A stretch of 64,000 nt of DNA, taken from Burkholderiaceae bacterium. GTDB taxonomy: Bacteria > Pseudomonadota > Gammaproteobacteria > Burkholderiales > Burkholderiaceae_C. The stretch spans positions 1-64,000 of the forward strand of contig JAIESX010000027.1 in the NCBI GenBank assembly GCA_019745555.1, read 5' to 3'. Shown piece after piece: positions 33,613-47,927 of the stretch. The translations under genes were made by a program, and so were the position numbers. Position 1 is the stretch's first letter, and each line of letters starts with the position of its first letter. The notes below the pieces were generated by a model. That model was not told where the DNA came from, made no database searches, and saw only the letters and a list, made by a program, of their open reading frames with translations.

Positions 33613-33678
33613 TTTAATATGTCCCCAATTAAATTCACTTGAATTGATGGTCTGATTAATGGGGTTCTGACCCCTATT
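33613..33678 (+). repeat. REP/BIME-like palindromic region downstream of RAYT
   Basis: Three small palindromic features in an AT-rich patch between the RAYT gene and gltB. ATGTCCCCAATTAA (33619-33632) reads TTAATTGGGGACAT on the minus strand. AATTCA-CT-TGAATT (33632-33645) is a perfect inverted repeat. GGGGT (33661-33665)-TCTG-ACCCC (33670-33674), preceded by ATTAAT and followed by TATTAT, is a REP-type stem. The two GGGG elements are in opposite orientation, as in a BIME. Confidence 0.6.
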
Positions 33679-33745
33679 ATTTTGCTGGTAAAAGTTGTTG
33701 CGCTGCACTATCCTTACGACCCCTGTGAAATTTTAGGAGTGCGCC

Positions 33746-38464
<4,719 letters not shown>

Positions 38465-38487
38465 GACCAAGGACGAAGGAATACATC

Positions 38488-39954
38488 ATGGGTAAAGTCA
38501 CCGGCTTCATGGAGTACGAGCGCCTGGAAGAGGGCTACGAGCCCGTCGCCAAGCGCGTCAAGAACTACAAGGAATTCGTCATCGGCCTCACCGACGAGCA
38601 GGCCAAGGTCCAGGGCGCGCGTTGCATGGACTGCGGCACGCCCTTCTGCAACAGCGGCTGTCCCGTCAACAACATCATTCCGGACTTCAACGACCTGGTC
38701 TACCAGGGCGACTGGAAGAACGCGATCGAGGTGCTGCACAGCACCAACAACTTCCCGGACTTCACGGGCCGGGTCTGCCCTGCACCGTGCGAGGCGGCCT
38801 GCACGCTGAACATCAACAACGATGCCGTGGGCATCAAGTCCATCGAGCACGCCATCATCGACAAGGCCTGGGAGCAGGGTTGGGTGAAGCCGCAACCTGC
38901 GGCTATGAAGACGGGCAAGAAAGTCGCCATCGTCGGCTCCGGCCCCGCCGGCATGGCCGCAGCCCAGCAGCTGGCGCGCGCCGGTCATGCCGTGACCGTG
39001 TACGAGAAGAACGACACCATCGGCGGCCTGCTGCGCTTCGGCATCCCGGACTTCAAGTTCGACAAGGGCCATATCGACCGTCGCGTCAAGCAGATGGAAG
39101 CCGAAGGCGTGGTCTTCAAGACCAATACCATGGTCGGCGAACTGCCCAAGGGCTCCAAGGTCACCAACTGGGCCAAGGACACGGTCAGCCCGGAGCAACT
39201 GAAGAAGGATTTCGACGCCGTGCTGCTGGCCGGTGGTGCCGAGCAGTCGCGCGATCTGCCGGTGCCGGGCCGCGATCTCGATGGCATTCACTTCGCCATG
39301 GAGTTCCTGCCCATGCAGAACCGCGTTAACGCGGGTGGCAAGGTCCAGGACCAGATCATGGCCACGGGCAAGCATGTCATCGTGATCGGTGGCGGCGACA
39401 CGGGCTCGGACTGTGTGGGCACGAGCAACCGCCATGGCGCGGCCAGCGTGACCCAGTTCGAGGTCATGCCCCAACCGCCCGAGCAGGAGAACAAGCCCCT
39501 GGTCTGGCCCTACTGGCCGCTCAAGCTGCGCACCAGCTCCAGCCACGAGGAGGGCTGCGTGCGCGAGTTCGCTATCTCCACCAAGGAGTTCATGGGCAAG
39601 GACGGCAAGGTCACCGGGCTGAAGACCGTGCACGTGGAGTTCAAGGACGGCAAGTTCGTCGAAATCCCGGGTACCGAGAAGGAGTACAAGGCCGACCTCG
39701 TGCTGCTGGCCATGGGCTTCGTGAGCCCGGTGGCCACCATCCTCGACGGCTTCGGTGTGGACAAGGATGCGCGCGGCAACGCCAGGGCCAGCACCGAGGC
39801 TGTGGGCGGATACGCCACCAACGTGCCCAAGGTCTTTGCGGCCGGCGATGTACGCCGCGGGCAGAGTCTGGTGGTGTGGGCGATCCGCGAAGGCCGCCAG
39901 GCCGCCCGCGCGGTTGATGAGTTCCTCATGGGGTCGAGCAGCCTCCCACGCTAG
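38488..39954 (+). CDS. gltD: Glutamate synthase (NADPH) small subunit
   Basis: Beta subunit of NADPH-GOGAT, 488 aa, passing electrons from NADPH through FAD to GltB. N-terminal cysteine clusters for [4Fe-4S] centres are [14 protein letters not shown] and [12 protein letters not shown]. The FAD-binding motif [16 protein letters not shown] (about residue 150) and NADPH motif [13 protein letters not shown] (about residue 300) follow. ATG 38488 has an AAGGA SD and lies 23 bp after gltB. An intrinsic terminator at 40065-40100 ends this operon. Confidence 0.97.
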   Translation: MGKVTGFMEYERLEEGYEPVAKRVKNYKEFVIGLTDEQAKVQGARCMDCGTPFCNSGCPVNNIIPDFNDLVYQGDWKNAIEVLHSTNNFPDFTGRVCPAPCEAACTLNINNDAVGIKSIEHAIIDKAWEQGWVKPQPAAMKTGKKVAIVGSGPAGMAAAQQLARAGHAVTVYEKNDTIGGLLRFGIPDFKFDKGHIDRRVKQMEAEGVVFKTNTMVGELPKGSKVTNWAKDTVSPEQLKKDFDAVLLAGGAEQSRDLPVPGRDLDGIHFAMEFLPMQNRVNAGGKVQDQIMATGKHVIVIGGGDTGSDCVGTSNRHGAASVTQFEVMPQPPEQENKPLVWPYWPLKLRTSSSHEEGCVREFAISTKEFMGKDGKVTGLKTVHVEFKDGKFVEIPGTEKEYKADLVLLAMGFVSPVATILDGFGVDKDARGNARASTEAVGGYATNVPKVFAAGDVRRGQSLVVWAIREGRQAARAVDEFLMGSSSLPR

Positions 39955-40064
39955 GCGGCCCTCCCGGATCGCCCGATGGGCTCGAGTACACCGCCGCGCT
40001 GAGTGTTGGCGTCACCGTCCTGCAAAGCCGCACTCGCGGGGCGGTGTCGCGCGATGCCTTATGA

Positions 40065-40100
40065 TGCAAAAGCCGGATCCCGCCGGCTTTTGCATTTTTC
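40065..40100 (+). terminator. Intrinsic terminator of gltBD, abutting mlaF
   Basis: TGCAAAAGCCGG (40065-40076) and CCGGCTTTTGCA (40083-40094) form a perfect 12-bp stem with a 6-nt loop, followed by TTTTTC. The mlaF ATG is the very next base (40101), so mlaF has no room for an SD between hairpin and start. Confidence 0.85.
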
Positions 40101-40916
40101 ATGACTGCATCAACTGACAACTCCCTGGTCGAACTGCGCAATGTGACCTTTGGCTACGGCGACCGGGTCATCCTTGACGACATCAGTCTCACCGTGCCGC
40201 GCGGCAAGGTCACGGCGCTCATGGGCGCCTCGGGTGGCGGCAAGACCACCGTGCTGCGCCTGATCGGCGGCCAGTACCGGGCCCAGCAGGGGCAGGTCCT
40301 GTTCGATGGCCAGGACGTGACCACGATGGCGCACACGCAGCTCTACGAAGCACGGCGTCGCATGGGCATGCTGTTCCAGTTCGGCGCGCTGTTTGCGGAC
40401 CTGAGTGTGTTCGAGAACGTCGCCTTCCCGCTGCGCGAACACACGGACCTGAGTGAGGAACTGATCCGTCACCTCGTGCTGATGAAGCTCAACGCCGTGG
40501 GCCTGCGGGGTGCGCGCGACCTCATGCCCAGCCAGGTCTCGGGCGGCATGGCGCGGCGCGTGGCGCTGGCACGGGCCATCGTGCTCGACCCGGAGCTCAT
40601 CATGTACGACGAGCCTTTCGCCGGCCTGGACCCGATCTCGCTGGGGACGGCTGCGCAGCTGATCCGCCGCCTCAACGACAGCCTGGGCGTGACCAGCATC
40701 GTGGTTTCGCACGATCTGGAGGAGACCTTCCTGATCGCCGACCAGGTCGTGATTCTGGCGAACGGCCGCATCGCGGCCCAGGGCACGCCGGAAGAGGTCA
40801 AGCGCTCCACCGATCCGCTGGTGCAGCAGTTCGTGCAGGCCCAGGCCGAGGGACCGGTGCAGTTCCATTACCCCGGCCCGACGGTCGAACAGGATTTCGG
40901 CGAGGTGGCCTCATGA
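40101..40916 (+). CDS. mlaF: Mla phospholipid transport ATP-binding protein MlaF
   Basis: ATPase of the MlaFEDB complex that moves phospholipids between inner and outer membrane to keep outer-membrane asymmetry. The 271-residue ABC domain has Walker A GASGGGKTT, Q-loop LFQFGALF, signature SQVSGGMARR, Walker B LIMYDEPFAGLDP and switch His VSHDLEE. ATG 40101 directly follows the terminator U-tract and no SD is visible. No alternative in-frame ATG lies close by. mlaE overlaps it by 4 bp. Confidence 0.95.
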   Translation: MTASTDNSLVELRNVTFGYGDRVILDDISLTVPRGKVTALMGASGGGKTTVLRLIGGQYRAQQGQVLFDGQDVTTMAHTQLYEARRRMGMLFQFGALFADLSVFENVAFPLREHTDLSEELIRHLVLMKLNAVGLRGARDLMPSQVSGGMARRVALARAIVLDPELIMYDEPFAGLDPISLGTAAQLIRRLNDSLGVTSIVVSHDLEETFLIADQVVILANGRIAAQGTPEEVKRSTDPLVQQFVQAQAEGPVQFHYPGPTVEQDFGEVAS

Positions 40917-41695
40917 GCTGGTGGCGTCCTTCCGATGTGGGTTATGCCGTGCGCAACAAGCTGGCCGACATCGGCCATGCCACGCAACTGTTCCTGCGCC
41001 TGCTGCGCCTGGCCGGACCGACCTTCAAGCGCTTCAGTCTGGTGCGGGACCAGGTGCATTTTCTGGGCAACCATTCGCTGGCCATCATCGTGGTCTCCGG
41101 TCTCTTCGTGGGCTTCGTGCTCGGTCTGCAGGGCTACTACATCCTGGTCGACTACGGTTCGGCCGAGGCCCTGGGTCAGATGGTGGCGCTGAGTCTGGTG
41201 CGTGAGCTCGGGCCGGTGGTGGCCGCCCTGCTGTTCGCGGGCCGGGCCGGCACCTCGCTGACGGCCGAAATCGGCCTGATGAAGGCGGGTGAGCAGCTCA
41301 GTGCCATGGAGATGATGGCCGTTGATCCGATCCGGCGCATCCTGGCGCCGCGCTTCTGGGGCGGCGTGATCGCCATGCCCCTGCTGGCTGCGGTTTTCAG
41401 CGCCGTGGGCGTAATGGGGGGATGGTTCGTCGGCGTGGTGATGATCGGCGTTGATCCCGGGGCTTTCTGGAGCCAGATGCAAGGCGGTGTCGATGTCTGG
41501 CAGGATGTTGGCAATGGCGTGGTCAAGAGCATCGTGTTCGGTTTTACGGTGACCTTTGTCGCACTGCTGCAGGGTTACGAGGCGCAGGCCACGCCCGAAG
41601 GTGTCTCGAGCGCTACGACGCGCACCGTGGTGATGGCCTCGCTGGCGGTGCTGGGTCTGGACTTTGTCCTGACCGCGATGATGTTCACGATCTGA
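40913..41695 (+). CDS. mlaE: Mla phospholipid transport permease MlaE
   Basis: Permease subunit of MlaFEDB, 260 aa, of the MlaE/YrbE family with five or six hydrophobic helices. Typical segments are GLFVGFVLGLQGYYIL, LVRELGPVVAALLFAGRAGTSLTAEIG-like sequence (the conserved coupling region) and EQLSAMEMMAVDPIRRI. ATGA overlap with mlaF; mlaD starts 7 bp downstream. Confidence 0.95.
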   Translation: MSWWRPSDVGYAVRNKLADIGHATQLFLRLLRLAGPTFKRFSLVRDQVHFLGNHSLAIIVVSGLFVGFVLGLQGYYILVDYGSAEALGQMVALSLVRELGPVVAALLFAGRAGTSLTAEIGLMKAGEQLSAMEMMAVDPIRRILAPRFWGGVIAMPLLAAVFSAVGVMGGWFVGVVMIGVDPGAFWSQMQGGVDVWQDVGNGVVKSIVFGFTVTFVALLQGYEAQATPEGVSSATTRTVVMASLAVLGLDFVLTAMMFTI

Positions 41696-41702
41696 GGAGA
41701 GT

Positions 41703-42176
41703 GTGGTGCAACGCTCAAAAAACGATGTCTGGGTGGGTCTGTTCGTGCTGATCGGTGCGGCGGCCATCCTCTTCCTGGCCCTGCAGGCCGCCAATCTGCT
41801 CAACCTGAGCTTCCAGTCCACCTACCGGGTCGAGGCACGTTTCGACAACATCGGTGGCCTCAAGCCCAAGGCGGCGGTCAAGAGCAGCGGCGTGGTGGTG
41901 GGGCGCGTGGAGTCGATCACCTTCGACGACCGGACCTTTCAGGCCCGCGTGGCGCTGGCCATGGAAAGCCGCTACAAGTTTCCCAAGGACAGCTCGCTCA
42001 AGATACTGACCAGCGGCCTGCTCGGGGACCAGTACATCGGCATCGAGGCCGGGGCCGAGGAGAAGCTGCTGGCAGCGGGTGACGTCATCGCGAGCACCCA
42101 GTCGGCCATCGTGCTCGAGAACCTCATCGGACAGTTCCTCTACAGCAAGTCAGAGGAAGGCGCCAGCAAGAAATGA
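41703..42176 (+). CDS. mlaD: Mla system MCE-domain protein MlaD
   Basis: Hexameric MCE-ring protein, 157 aa, anchored by one N-terminal membrane helix (about residues 9-29) with the MCE domain in the periplasm. The MCE signature reads ARFDNIGGLKPKAAVKSSGV, followed by GRVESITFDD and LTSGLLGDQYIGIE. Start is one of two adjacent GTG codons (41703 or 41706) behind a GAGGAGA SD. It overlaps mlaA by 4 bp. Confidence 0.95.
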   Translation: MVQRSKNDVWVGLFVLIGAAAILFLALQAANLLNLSFQSTYRVEARFDNIGGLKPKAAVKSSGVVVGRVESITFDDRTFQARVALAMESRYKFPKDSSLKILTSGLLGDQYIGIEAGAEEKLLAAGDVIASTQSAIVLENLIGQFLYSKSEEGASKK

Positions 42177-42940
42177 GGTCCGGTCGTTCCTGGGCATGGC
42201 GCAACAGCGTCCAGCGCCTGTGCGCGCTTGCGCTCGGCGCATTGCTGATGACCGGGTGCGCCACAGGTCCGCAGGCCAACCCGGCGGACCCGCTGGAGCC
42301 CTGGAACCGCGGCGTCTACAAGTTCAACGATGCTGTCGACCGCGCGGTGCTCAAGCCCGTGGCTACGGCCTACCAGGACAATGTGCCCGAGATGGTGCGC
42401 AAGGGCGTGGGCAACTTCTTGGGCAATCTGGGCGATGCCTGGTCCACGGTCAACAGCGTGCTGCAGCTCAAGGGCCAGGCCGCGGCCGAGAGCTTCACGC
42501 GCTTCTGGGTCAACACCCTGATGGGCCTGGGTGGCGTGCTGGACGTGGCCAGCGAGATGGAGATCCCGCGCCACAACGAGGATTTCGGGCAGACCCTGGG
42601 GCACTGGGGTGTCGGCGCCGGTCCGTATCTGGTGCTGCCTCTGCTCGGTCCTTCGACCGTGCGGGACACGGCGGCGCTGCCGGCGGACTGGAAAGGCAAT
42701 CTGCTGACCCAGATCGAAGAGGTGCCGGTGCGCAACACGCTGACGGCGACGCGTGTGGTGCACGTGCGGGCCAGCCTGCTCAAGCAGGAAGGCCTGCTTG
42801 AAGAGGCCGCGCTCGACAAATATACTTTTCTGCGCGATGCCTACCTGCAGCATCGTCGCAACCTCGTCTATGACGGGAACCCGCCCGAAGAGCCGATGAT
42901 CGAAGAGGATTACGAGGCGGAGCCCGAACCGGCCAAATAG
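42173..42940 (+). CDS. mlaA: Outer-membrane lipoprotein MlaA (VacJ)
   Basis: Outer-membrane component of the Mla pathway, 255 aa, removing mislocalised phospholipids from the outer leaflet. Lipobox LLMTGC (C29), then the family sequence DPLEPWNRGVYKFNDAVDRAVLKP-like region, GNFLGNLGDAWSTVN, and GPYLVLPLLGPSTVRD. The C-terminus is acidic. Having MlaA inside the mlaFEDACB operon is usual in Burkholderiales but differs from E. coli, where it is elsewhere. Confidence 0.95.
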   Translation: MRSGRSWAWRNSVQRLCALALGALLMTGCATGPQANPADPLEPWNRGVYKFNDAVDRAVLKPVATAYQDNVPEMVRKGVGNFLGNLGDAWSTVNSVLQLKGQAAAESFTRFWVNTLMGLGGVLDVASEMEIPRHNEDFGQTLGHWGVGAGPYLVLPLLGPSTVRDTAALPADWKGNLLTQIEEVPVRNTLTATRVVHVRASLLKQEGLLEEAALDKYTFLRDAYLQHRRNLVYDGNPPEEPMIEEDYEAEPEPAK

Positions 42941-43022
42941 GACCGGCCTGTCGGCCGGATGTATTCTGGCCACGTTGAGGAAAAGCAGCCTGTGGCTGCG
43001 TTGCAAGAGGAGTGAGTTCACC

Positions 43023-43673
43023 ATGCATCGACGTCTGTTCCACCGCCTGCTGGCGGCCAGCATCACCGGCCTGATGGTCCTGGGATCGGTGTTCGCGCCA
43101 GCCCACGCTGCCGATGAGGCAGCCGATGCCATGATCCTCAAGCTCTCGAACGAAGTGCTCGACAGCATCAAGGCGGACCCGGCGATCAAGGCCGGTAATG
43201 TGGATCGCATCATCGCGCTGGTCGACAGCAAGATCATGCCGAACGTCAATTTCCAGCGCATGACGGCGTCCTCGGTCGGTCCGGGCTGGCGTCAGGCGAC
43301 CCCCGAGCAGCGTAAGCGCCTGCAGGAGGAGTACAAGATCCTGCTGGTGCGCACCTACGCCGGCGCGCTGGCCCAGGTGAATGACATGACGGTCACCGCC
43401 AAGCCCATGCGTGCCGCTCCCGAGGACAAGGAGGTCGTGGTGCGTACCGAGGTGCGCGGCCAGGGCAATCCCGAACCCATCCAGCTGGACTACCGGCTGG
43501 AAAAGACGCCCGGCGAAGGCCGCGGCTGGAAGATCTACAACCTCAACGTCATGGGCGTGTGGCTGGTCGAGACCTACCGCAGCCAGTTTGCCCAGGAGGT
43601 CAATGCCAAGGGTATCGACGGCCTGATCGCCTCGCTGGTCGAGCGCAACAAGGCCAACGCAAAGAAGGCCTGA
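43023..43673 (+). CDS. mlaC: Periplasmic phospholipid shuttle MlaC
   Basis: Soluble periplasmic lipid carrier, 216 aa, moving phospholipids between MlaA and MlaD. Signal peptide residues 1-27 (HRLLAASITGLMVLGSVFAP then AHA). Conserved parts include NFQRMTASSVGPGWRQATPEQ and WKIYNLNVMGVWLVETYRSQF, typical of the MlaC/Ttg2D fold. ATG 43023 is preferred because GAGGAG lies about 10 bases upstream; an ATG at 42975 would put 16 charged residues before the signal peptide. mlaB follows with a 1-bp gap. Confidence 0.94.
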   Translation: MHRRLFHRLLAASITGLMVLGSVFAPAHAADEAADAMILKLSNEVLDSIKADPAIKAGNVDRIIALVDSKIMPNVNFQRMTASSVGPGWRQATPEQRKRLQEEYKILLVRTYAGALAQVNDMTVTAKPMRAAPEDKEVVVRTEVRGQGNPEPIQLDYRLEKTPGEGRGWKIYNLNVMGVWLVETYRSQFAQEVNAKGIDGLIASLVERNKANAKKA

Positions 43674-43674
43674 G

Positions 43675-43944
43675 ATGCTGGTCCTGCCCTCCGAGTTGAC
43701 CCACAAGCAGGCCACGGCCTGCCTGCGCATGCTGGTGCAGGGCCTGCCCTCGCAGAACGGCGCTGCCGTGGTGGTTGACGCCGCATCGCTGCAGCACTTC
43801 GACTCCTCGGCCCTGTCGGTGCTGCTGGAGTTCCGGCGCGCCAGCCTGGCGCGCGGCAAGGGTTTCGAGATTCGCAACCTCAGCGCGCGCCTCGTTGATC
43901 TGGCCCGTCTCTATGGGGTGGATGGCCTGCTGCCGGCGACCTGA
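43675..43944 (+). CDS. mlaB: STAS-domain protein MlaB
   Basis: Small cytoplasmic STAS protein, 89 aa, that binds MlaF and stabilises the MlaFEDB complex. The STAS core is AAVVVDAASLQHFDSSALSVLLE, with the Ser in DSSAL at the position phosphorylated in anti-sigma antagonists, followed by FEIRNLSARLVDLARLYGV. Short but complete. Last gene of the mla set. Confidence 0.9.
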   Translation: MLVLPSELTHKQATACLRMLVQGLPSQNGAAVVVDAASLQHFDSSALSVLLEFRRASLARGKGFEIRNLSARLVDLARLYGVDGLLPAT

Positions 43945-43948
43945 GCGT

Positions 43949-43968
43949 CGCCTGCACGTGCGCAGGCG
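43949..43968 (+). repeat. GC hairpin after mlaB
   Basis: CGCCTGC (43949-43955) and GCAGGCG (43962-43968) form a perfect 7-bp stem with a 6-nt loop. No U-tract follows; a TAAAAT -10-like hexamer sits at 43975-43980 just before the next ABC gene. It may be a weak terminator or a 3'-end stabiliser at the operon joint. Confidence 0.4.
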
Positions 43969-43991
43969 GCCCGCTAAAATGGCGGACTCCC

Positions 43992-44905
<914 letters not shown>

Positions 44906-44909
<4 letters not shown>

Positions 44910-45661
44910 ACGGCTGGCAAACCCTGCTCTACAAGGAAGTGCTGCGCTTCTGGAAGGTCAGCTTCCAGACCATCGCGGCGCCGGTGCTCACGGCCGTGCT
45001 CTACCTGCTGATCTTCGGCCACGTGCTCGAAGACCACGTCAAGGTCTACGACCGCATCAGCTACACCGCCTTCCTGATTCCGGGTCTGGTGATGATGAGC
45101 GTGCTACAGAACGCCTTTGCCAACAGCTCGTCATCGTTGATCCAGAGCAAGATCATGGGCAACCTGGTCTTCCTGCTGCTCACGCCGCTTTCGCACTGGG
45201 CCTGGTTCTTCGCCTATGTGGGCTCCTCGGTGCTGCGCGGCCTGGTTGTGGGCTCGGGCGTGCTGCTGGCCACGGTCTGGTTCACGGAGTTGACGGTGTT
45301 GTCGCCGCTGTGGGTTCTGCTGTTCGCCATCCTGGGTGCGGCTCTGCTGGGCACACTGGGTCTGATCGCCGGGCTCTGGGCCGAGAAGTTCGACCAGCTC
45401 GCAGCCTTCCAGAACTTTCTCATCATGCCCATGACCTTCCTCAGCGGCGTTTTCTACTCCATCCACTCGTTGCCGGCCTTCTGGCAGGGGGTGAGCCACC
45501 TCAATCCCTTTTTCTACATGATCGACGGCTTCCGTTACGGCTTCTTCGGCGTCAGCGACGTCTCGCCCTGGCTGAGCCTGGCCATCGTGGGCACAGCCCT
45601 GCTGGCCGTAGGCGGCCTGGCCGTGCATCTGCTGCGCATTGGCTACAAGATTCGAGGTTGA
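44906..45661 (+). CDS. ABC-2-type transporter permease (YadH-like)
   Basis: A 251-residue membrane protein with six helices of the ABC-2 family. The central VMMSVLQNAFANSSSSLIQSKIMGNLVFLL and MPMTFLSGVFYSIHSLP are hallmark segments of YadH-type permeases. Coupled to the ATPase by a 4-bp overlap and 3 bp upstream of ibaG. The transported molecule is unknown; the envelope-gene context makes a lipid or glycan plausible. Confidence 0.9.
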
Positions 45662-45664
45662 AAC

Positions 45665-45907
45665 ATGACCGCTGACGAACTGCAATCCATCATCGCCGCC
45701 GGCCTGCGTTGTGAGCACATCGAGCTCACGGGCGACGGCCGCCACTGGTATGCGACCATTGTCTCCCCGGAGTTCGAGGGCCGGCGCGCCATCCAGCGCC
45801 ACCAGCGGGTCTACGCCACGCTGGGCCAGAAGATGCACACCGACGAGGTGCACGCCCTTTCCATGAAAACCTATACGCCGGCCGAATGGGCCGCGCAAGC
45901 GAAGTAA
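45665..45907 (+). CDS. ibaG: BolA-family protein IbaG
   Basis: Small BolA/IbaG-type protein, 80 aa, expected to bind [2Fe-2S] clusters with a monothiol glutaredoxin and to affect acid or envelope stress. The fold is seen in CEHIELTGDGRHWYATIVS, FEGRRAIQRHQRVYATLG (with the conserved His) and DEVHALSMKTYTPAEW. Its place between an ABC pair or mla genes and murA is conserved across many proteobacteria (E. coli mlaFEDCB-ibaG-murA). Confidence 0.93.
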   Translation: MTADELQSIIAAGLRCEHIELTGDGRHWYATIVSPEFEGRRAIQRHQRVYATLGQKMHTDEVHALSMKTYTPAEWAAQAK

Positions 45908-45913
45908 ACACAG

Positions 45914-47179
45914 ATGGACAAACTGCTGATCCGCGGCGGGCGCGAGCTGCGTGGCGAGGTGCTGGTCTCCGGCGCCAAGAACGCGGCCTTGCCTGAGCTG
46001 TGTGCGGCCTTGCTGAGCGCGCAGCCCGTGACGCTGCGCAATGTCCCGCGCCTGCAGGATGTGGCCACCATGCTCAAGCTGATCCGCAATATGGGCGTGG
46101 CGGTGGAGCAGGGCCAGGACGGCACGGTGCGCATCGACGCGTCCAGGCTGAGCAGCCCCGAAGCTCCGTACGAACTGGTCAAGACCATGCGTGCCTCGGT
46201 GCTGGCCCTGGGGCCGCTGCTGGCGCGTTTTGGCGAAGCCACGGTGTCTTTGCCCGGTGGTTGTGCCATCGGCTCGCGCCCCGTGGATCAGCACATCAAG
46301 GGCCTGCAGGCCATGGGCGCCGAGATCACGGTCGAGCACGGCTACATCCTGGCCAAGCTGCCCAGGGGCCAGCAGCGGCTCAAAGGTGCGCGCATCACGA
46401 CCGACATGGTCACCGTGACCGGTACCGAAAACCTGCTCATGGCCGCGACGCTGGCTGAGGGCGAGACCATCCTCGAGAACGCTGCGCAGGAGCCCGAGAT
46501 CCCCGATCTGGCCGAGATGCTCATCAAGATGGGGGCGAAGATCGAGGGTCATGGCACAAGCCGTATTCGCATCCAGGGCGTCGCAGCCCTGCAGGGTTGC
46601 GAGCATCAGGTGGTGGCCGACCGCATCGAGGCCGGTACCTTCCTCTGCGCCGTGGCAGCGACGGGTGGTGACGTGGTGCTCAAGCATGGTCGCGCCGACC
46701 ATCTGGACGCGGTGATCGAGAAGCTGGTCGCGGCCGGTGCCAAGGTGACGGCCTTACCCGACGGCATCCGCGTGCAGTCCCAGGGGCGCCTGCAGGCGCA
46801 GAGCTTCCGCACCACCGAGTACCCGGGCTTCCCCACGGACATGCAGGCCCAGTTCATGGCGCTCAACTGCATCGCCCAGGGCACGGCCAAGATCACCGAG
46901 ACCATCTTCGAGAACCGTTACATGCACGTCAACGAGCTGGTGCGCCTGGGCGCGAAGATCCAGATCGATGGCAAGGTGGCCGTGGTGGAGGGCGTGGCGC
47001 AGCTTTCGGGCGCCACCGTCATGGCCACGGACCTGCGGGCCTCGGCCAGCCTGGTCATCGCGGGCCTCGTGGCCGAGGGCGAGACCGTGGTGGACCGCAT
47101 CTATCACCTCGATCGGGGTTACGACCGCATGGAGGCCAAGCTGGCTGCCATCGGGGCGGATATCGAGCGCATCAAATAA
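45914..47179 (+). CDS. murA: UDP-N-acetylglucosamine 1-carboxyvinyltransferase
   Basis: First committed step of peptidoglycan synthesis: transfers enolpyruvyl from PEP to UDP-GlcNAc. 421 aa. Conserved GAKNAALP (Lys22 and Asn23 region), the catalytic-loop Cys in [15 protein letters not shown] (so fosfomycin-sensitive type), and [14 protein letters not shown]. It follows ibaG by 6 bp and ends in a hairpin with a T-run before hisG. Confidence 0.97.
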   Translation: MDKLLIRGGRELRGEVLVSGAKNAALPELCAALLSAQPVTLRNVPRLQDVATMLKLIRNMGVAVEQGQDGTVRIDASRLSSPEAPYELVKTMRASVLALGPLLARFGEATVSLPGGCAIGSRPVDQHIKGLQAMGAEITVEHGYILAKLPRGQQRLKGARITTDMVTVTGTENLLMAATLAEGETILENAAQEPEIPDLAEMLIKMGAKIEGHGTSRIRIQGVAALQGCEHQVVADRIEAGTFLCAVAATGGDVVLKHGRADHLDAVIEKLVAAGAKVTALPDGIRVQSQGRLQAQSFRTTEYPGFPTDMQAQFMALNCIAQGTAKITETIFENRYMHVNELVRLGAKIQIDGKVAVVEGVAQLSGATVMATDLRASASLVIAGLVAEGETVVDRIYHLDRGYDRMEAKLAAIGADIERIK

Positions 47180-47184
47180 GGCTG

Positions 47185-47222
47185 CGCAGCCAGCCTTGTG
47201 GGGGCGGCTGCGGGGCTTTTGC
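47185..47222 (+). terminator. Terminator-like hairpin between murA and hisG
   Basis: CGCAGCC (47185-47191) pairs with GGCTGCG (47206-47212), extended by GCC/GGC across a single A bulge, then GGGCTTTTGCTT. This looks like a moderate intrinsic terminator separating the mla-murA unit from the his operon. Confidence 0.5.
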
Positions 47223-47231
47223 TTCCTCCGA

Positions 47232-47251
47232 GCCGGGCAGGGGTGCCCGGC
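47232..47251 (+). repeat. Perfect 8-bp inverted repeat upstream of hisG
   Basis: GCCGGGCA (47232-47239)-GGGG-TGCCCGGC (47244-47251), ending 31 bp before the hisG ATG. It has no U-tract and no His-codon leader peptide nearby, so it is not a classical his attenuator. A protein-binding site or mRNA structure is possible. Confidence 0.45.
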
Positions 47252-47282
47252 ATGAGAAAATCAAGGCCCAGAAAGCCCTGCC

Positions 47283-47927
47283 ATGATCACTCTCGCTCTT
47301 TCCAAAGGCCGCATCTTCGATGAGACTCTGCCCCTGCTCCAGGCGGCCGGTATCGAGGTGCTGGACGACCCAGAGAAGACCCGCAAGCTCATCCTGGCCA
47401 CCAACCAGCCCGACGTTCGCGTGGTGCTGGTGCGCGCCACCGATGTGCCCACCTATGTGCAGTACGGCGGCGCCGACTTGGGTATTACCGGCCTGGACAC
47501 GCTGATCGAGCACGGCAACGAGGGTCTGTACCTGCCGCTGGACCTGCAGATTGCCAAATGCCGTGTGAGCGTGGCCGTGCGCGAGGGCTACGACTACGCT
47601 GCCGCCGTGCGCCAGGGCGCGCGTCTGCGCGTGGCCACCAAGTACGTGGCCATCGCGCGCGACTTCTTCGCCGCCAAGGGTGTGCACGTGGACCTGATCA
47701 AGCTCTACGGCAGCATGGAGCTTGCTCCGCTGACCGGCCTGGCCGACGCCATCGTGGACCTGGTGTCCACGGGCAACACGCTCAAGGCCAACCAGCTGGT
47801 CGAGGTCGAGCGCATCATGGACATTTCCTCGCGCCTGGTGGTGAACCAGGCTGCACTCAAGCTCAAGCGCGAACCCATGCGCAAGATCATCGATGCCTTT
47901 GGCAAGGCGCTGGAGGCCACGGCATGA
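47283..47927 (+). CDS. hisG: ATP phosphoribosyltransferase, short form
   Basis: First step of histidine synthesis, joining ATP and PRPP. 214 aa is the short form, which lacks the C-terminal ACT-like regulatory domain and works as a hetero-octamer with HisZ. Conserved [25 protein letters not shown] and the PRPP loop region [14 protein letters not shown] are seen. hisZ is not in this window. First gene of the his operon; overlaps hisD by 4 bp. Confidence 0.96.
   Translation: MITLALSKGRIFDETLPLLQAAGIEVLDDPEKTRKLILATNQPDVRVVLVRATDVPTYVQYGGADLGITGLDTLIEHGNEGLYLPLDLQIAKCRVSVAVREGYDYAAAVRQGARLRVATKYVAIARDFFAAKGVHVDLIKLYGSMELAPLTGLADAIVDLVSTGNTLKANQLVEVERIMDISSRLVVNQAALKLKREPMRKIIDAFGKALEATA

Noticed and set aside
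47180-47282. Histidine attenuator upstream of hisG
   Set aside because: No short reading frame with a run of His codons is present; the hairpins do not show the alternating pairing of an attenuator.
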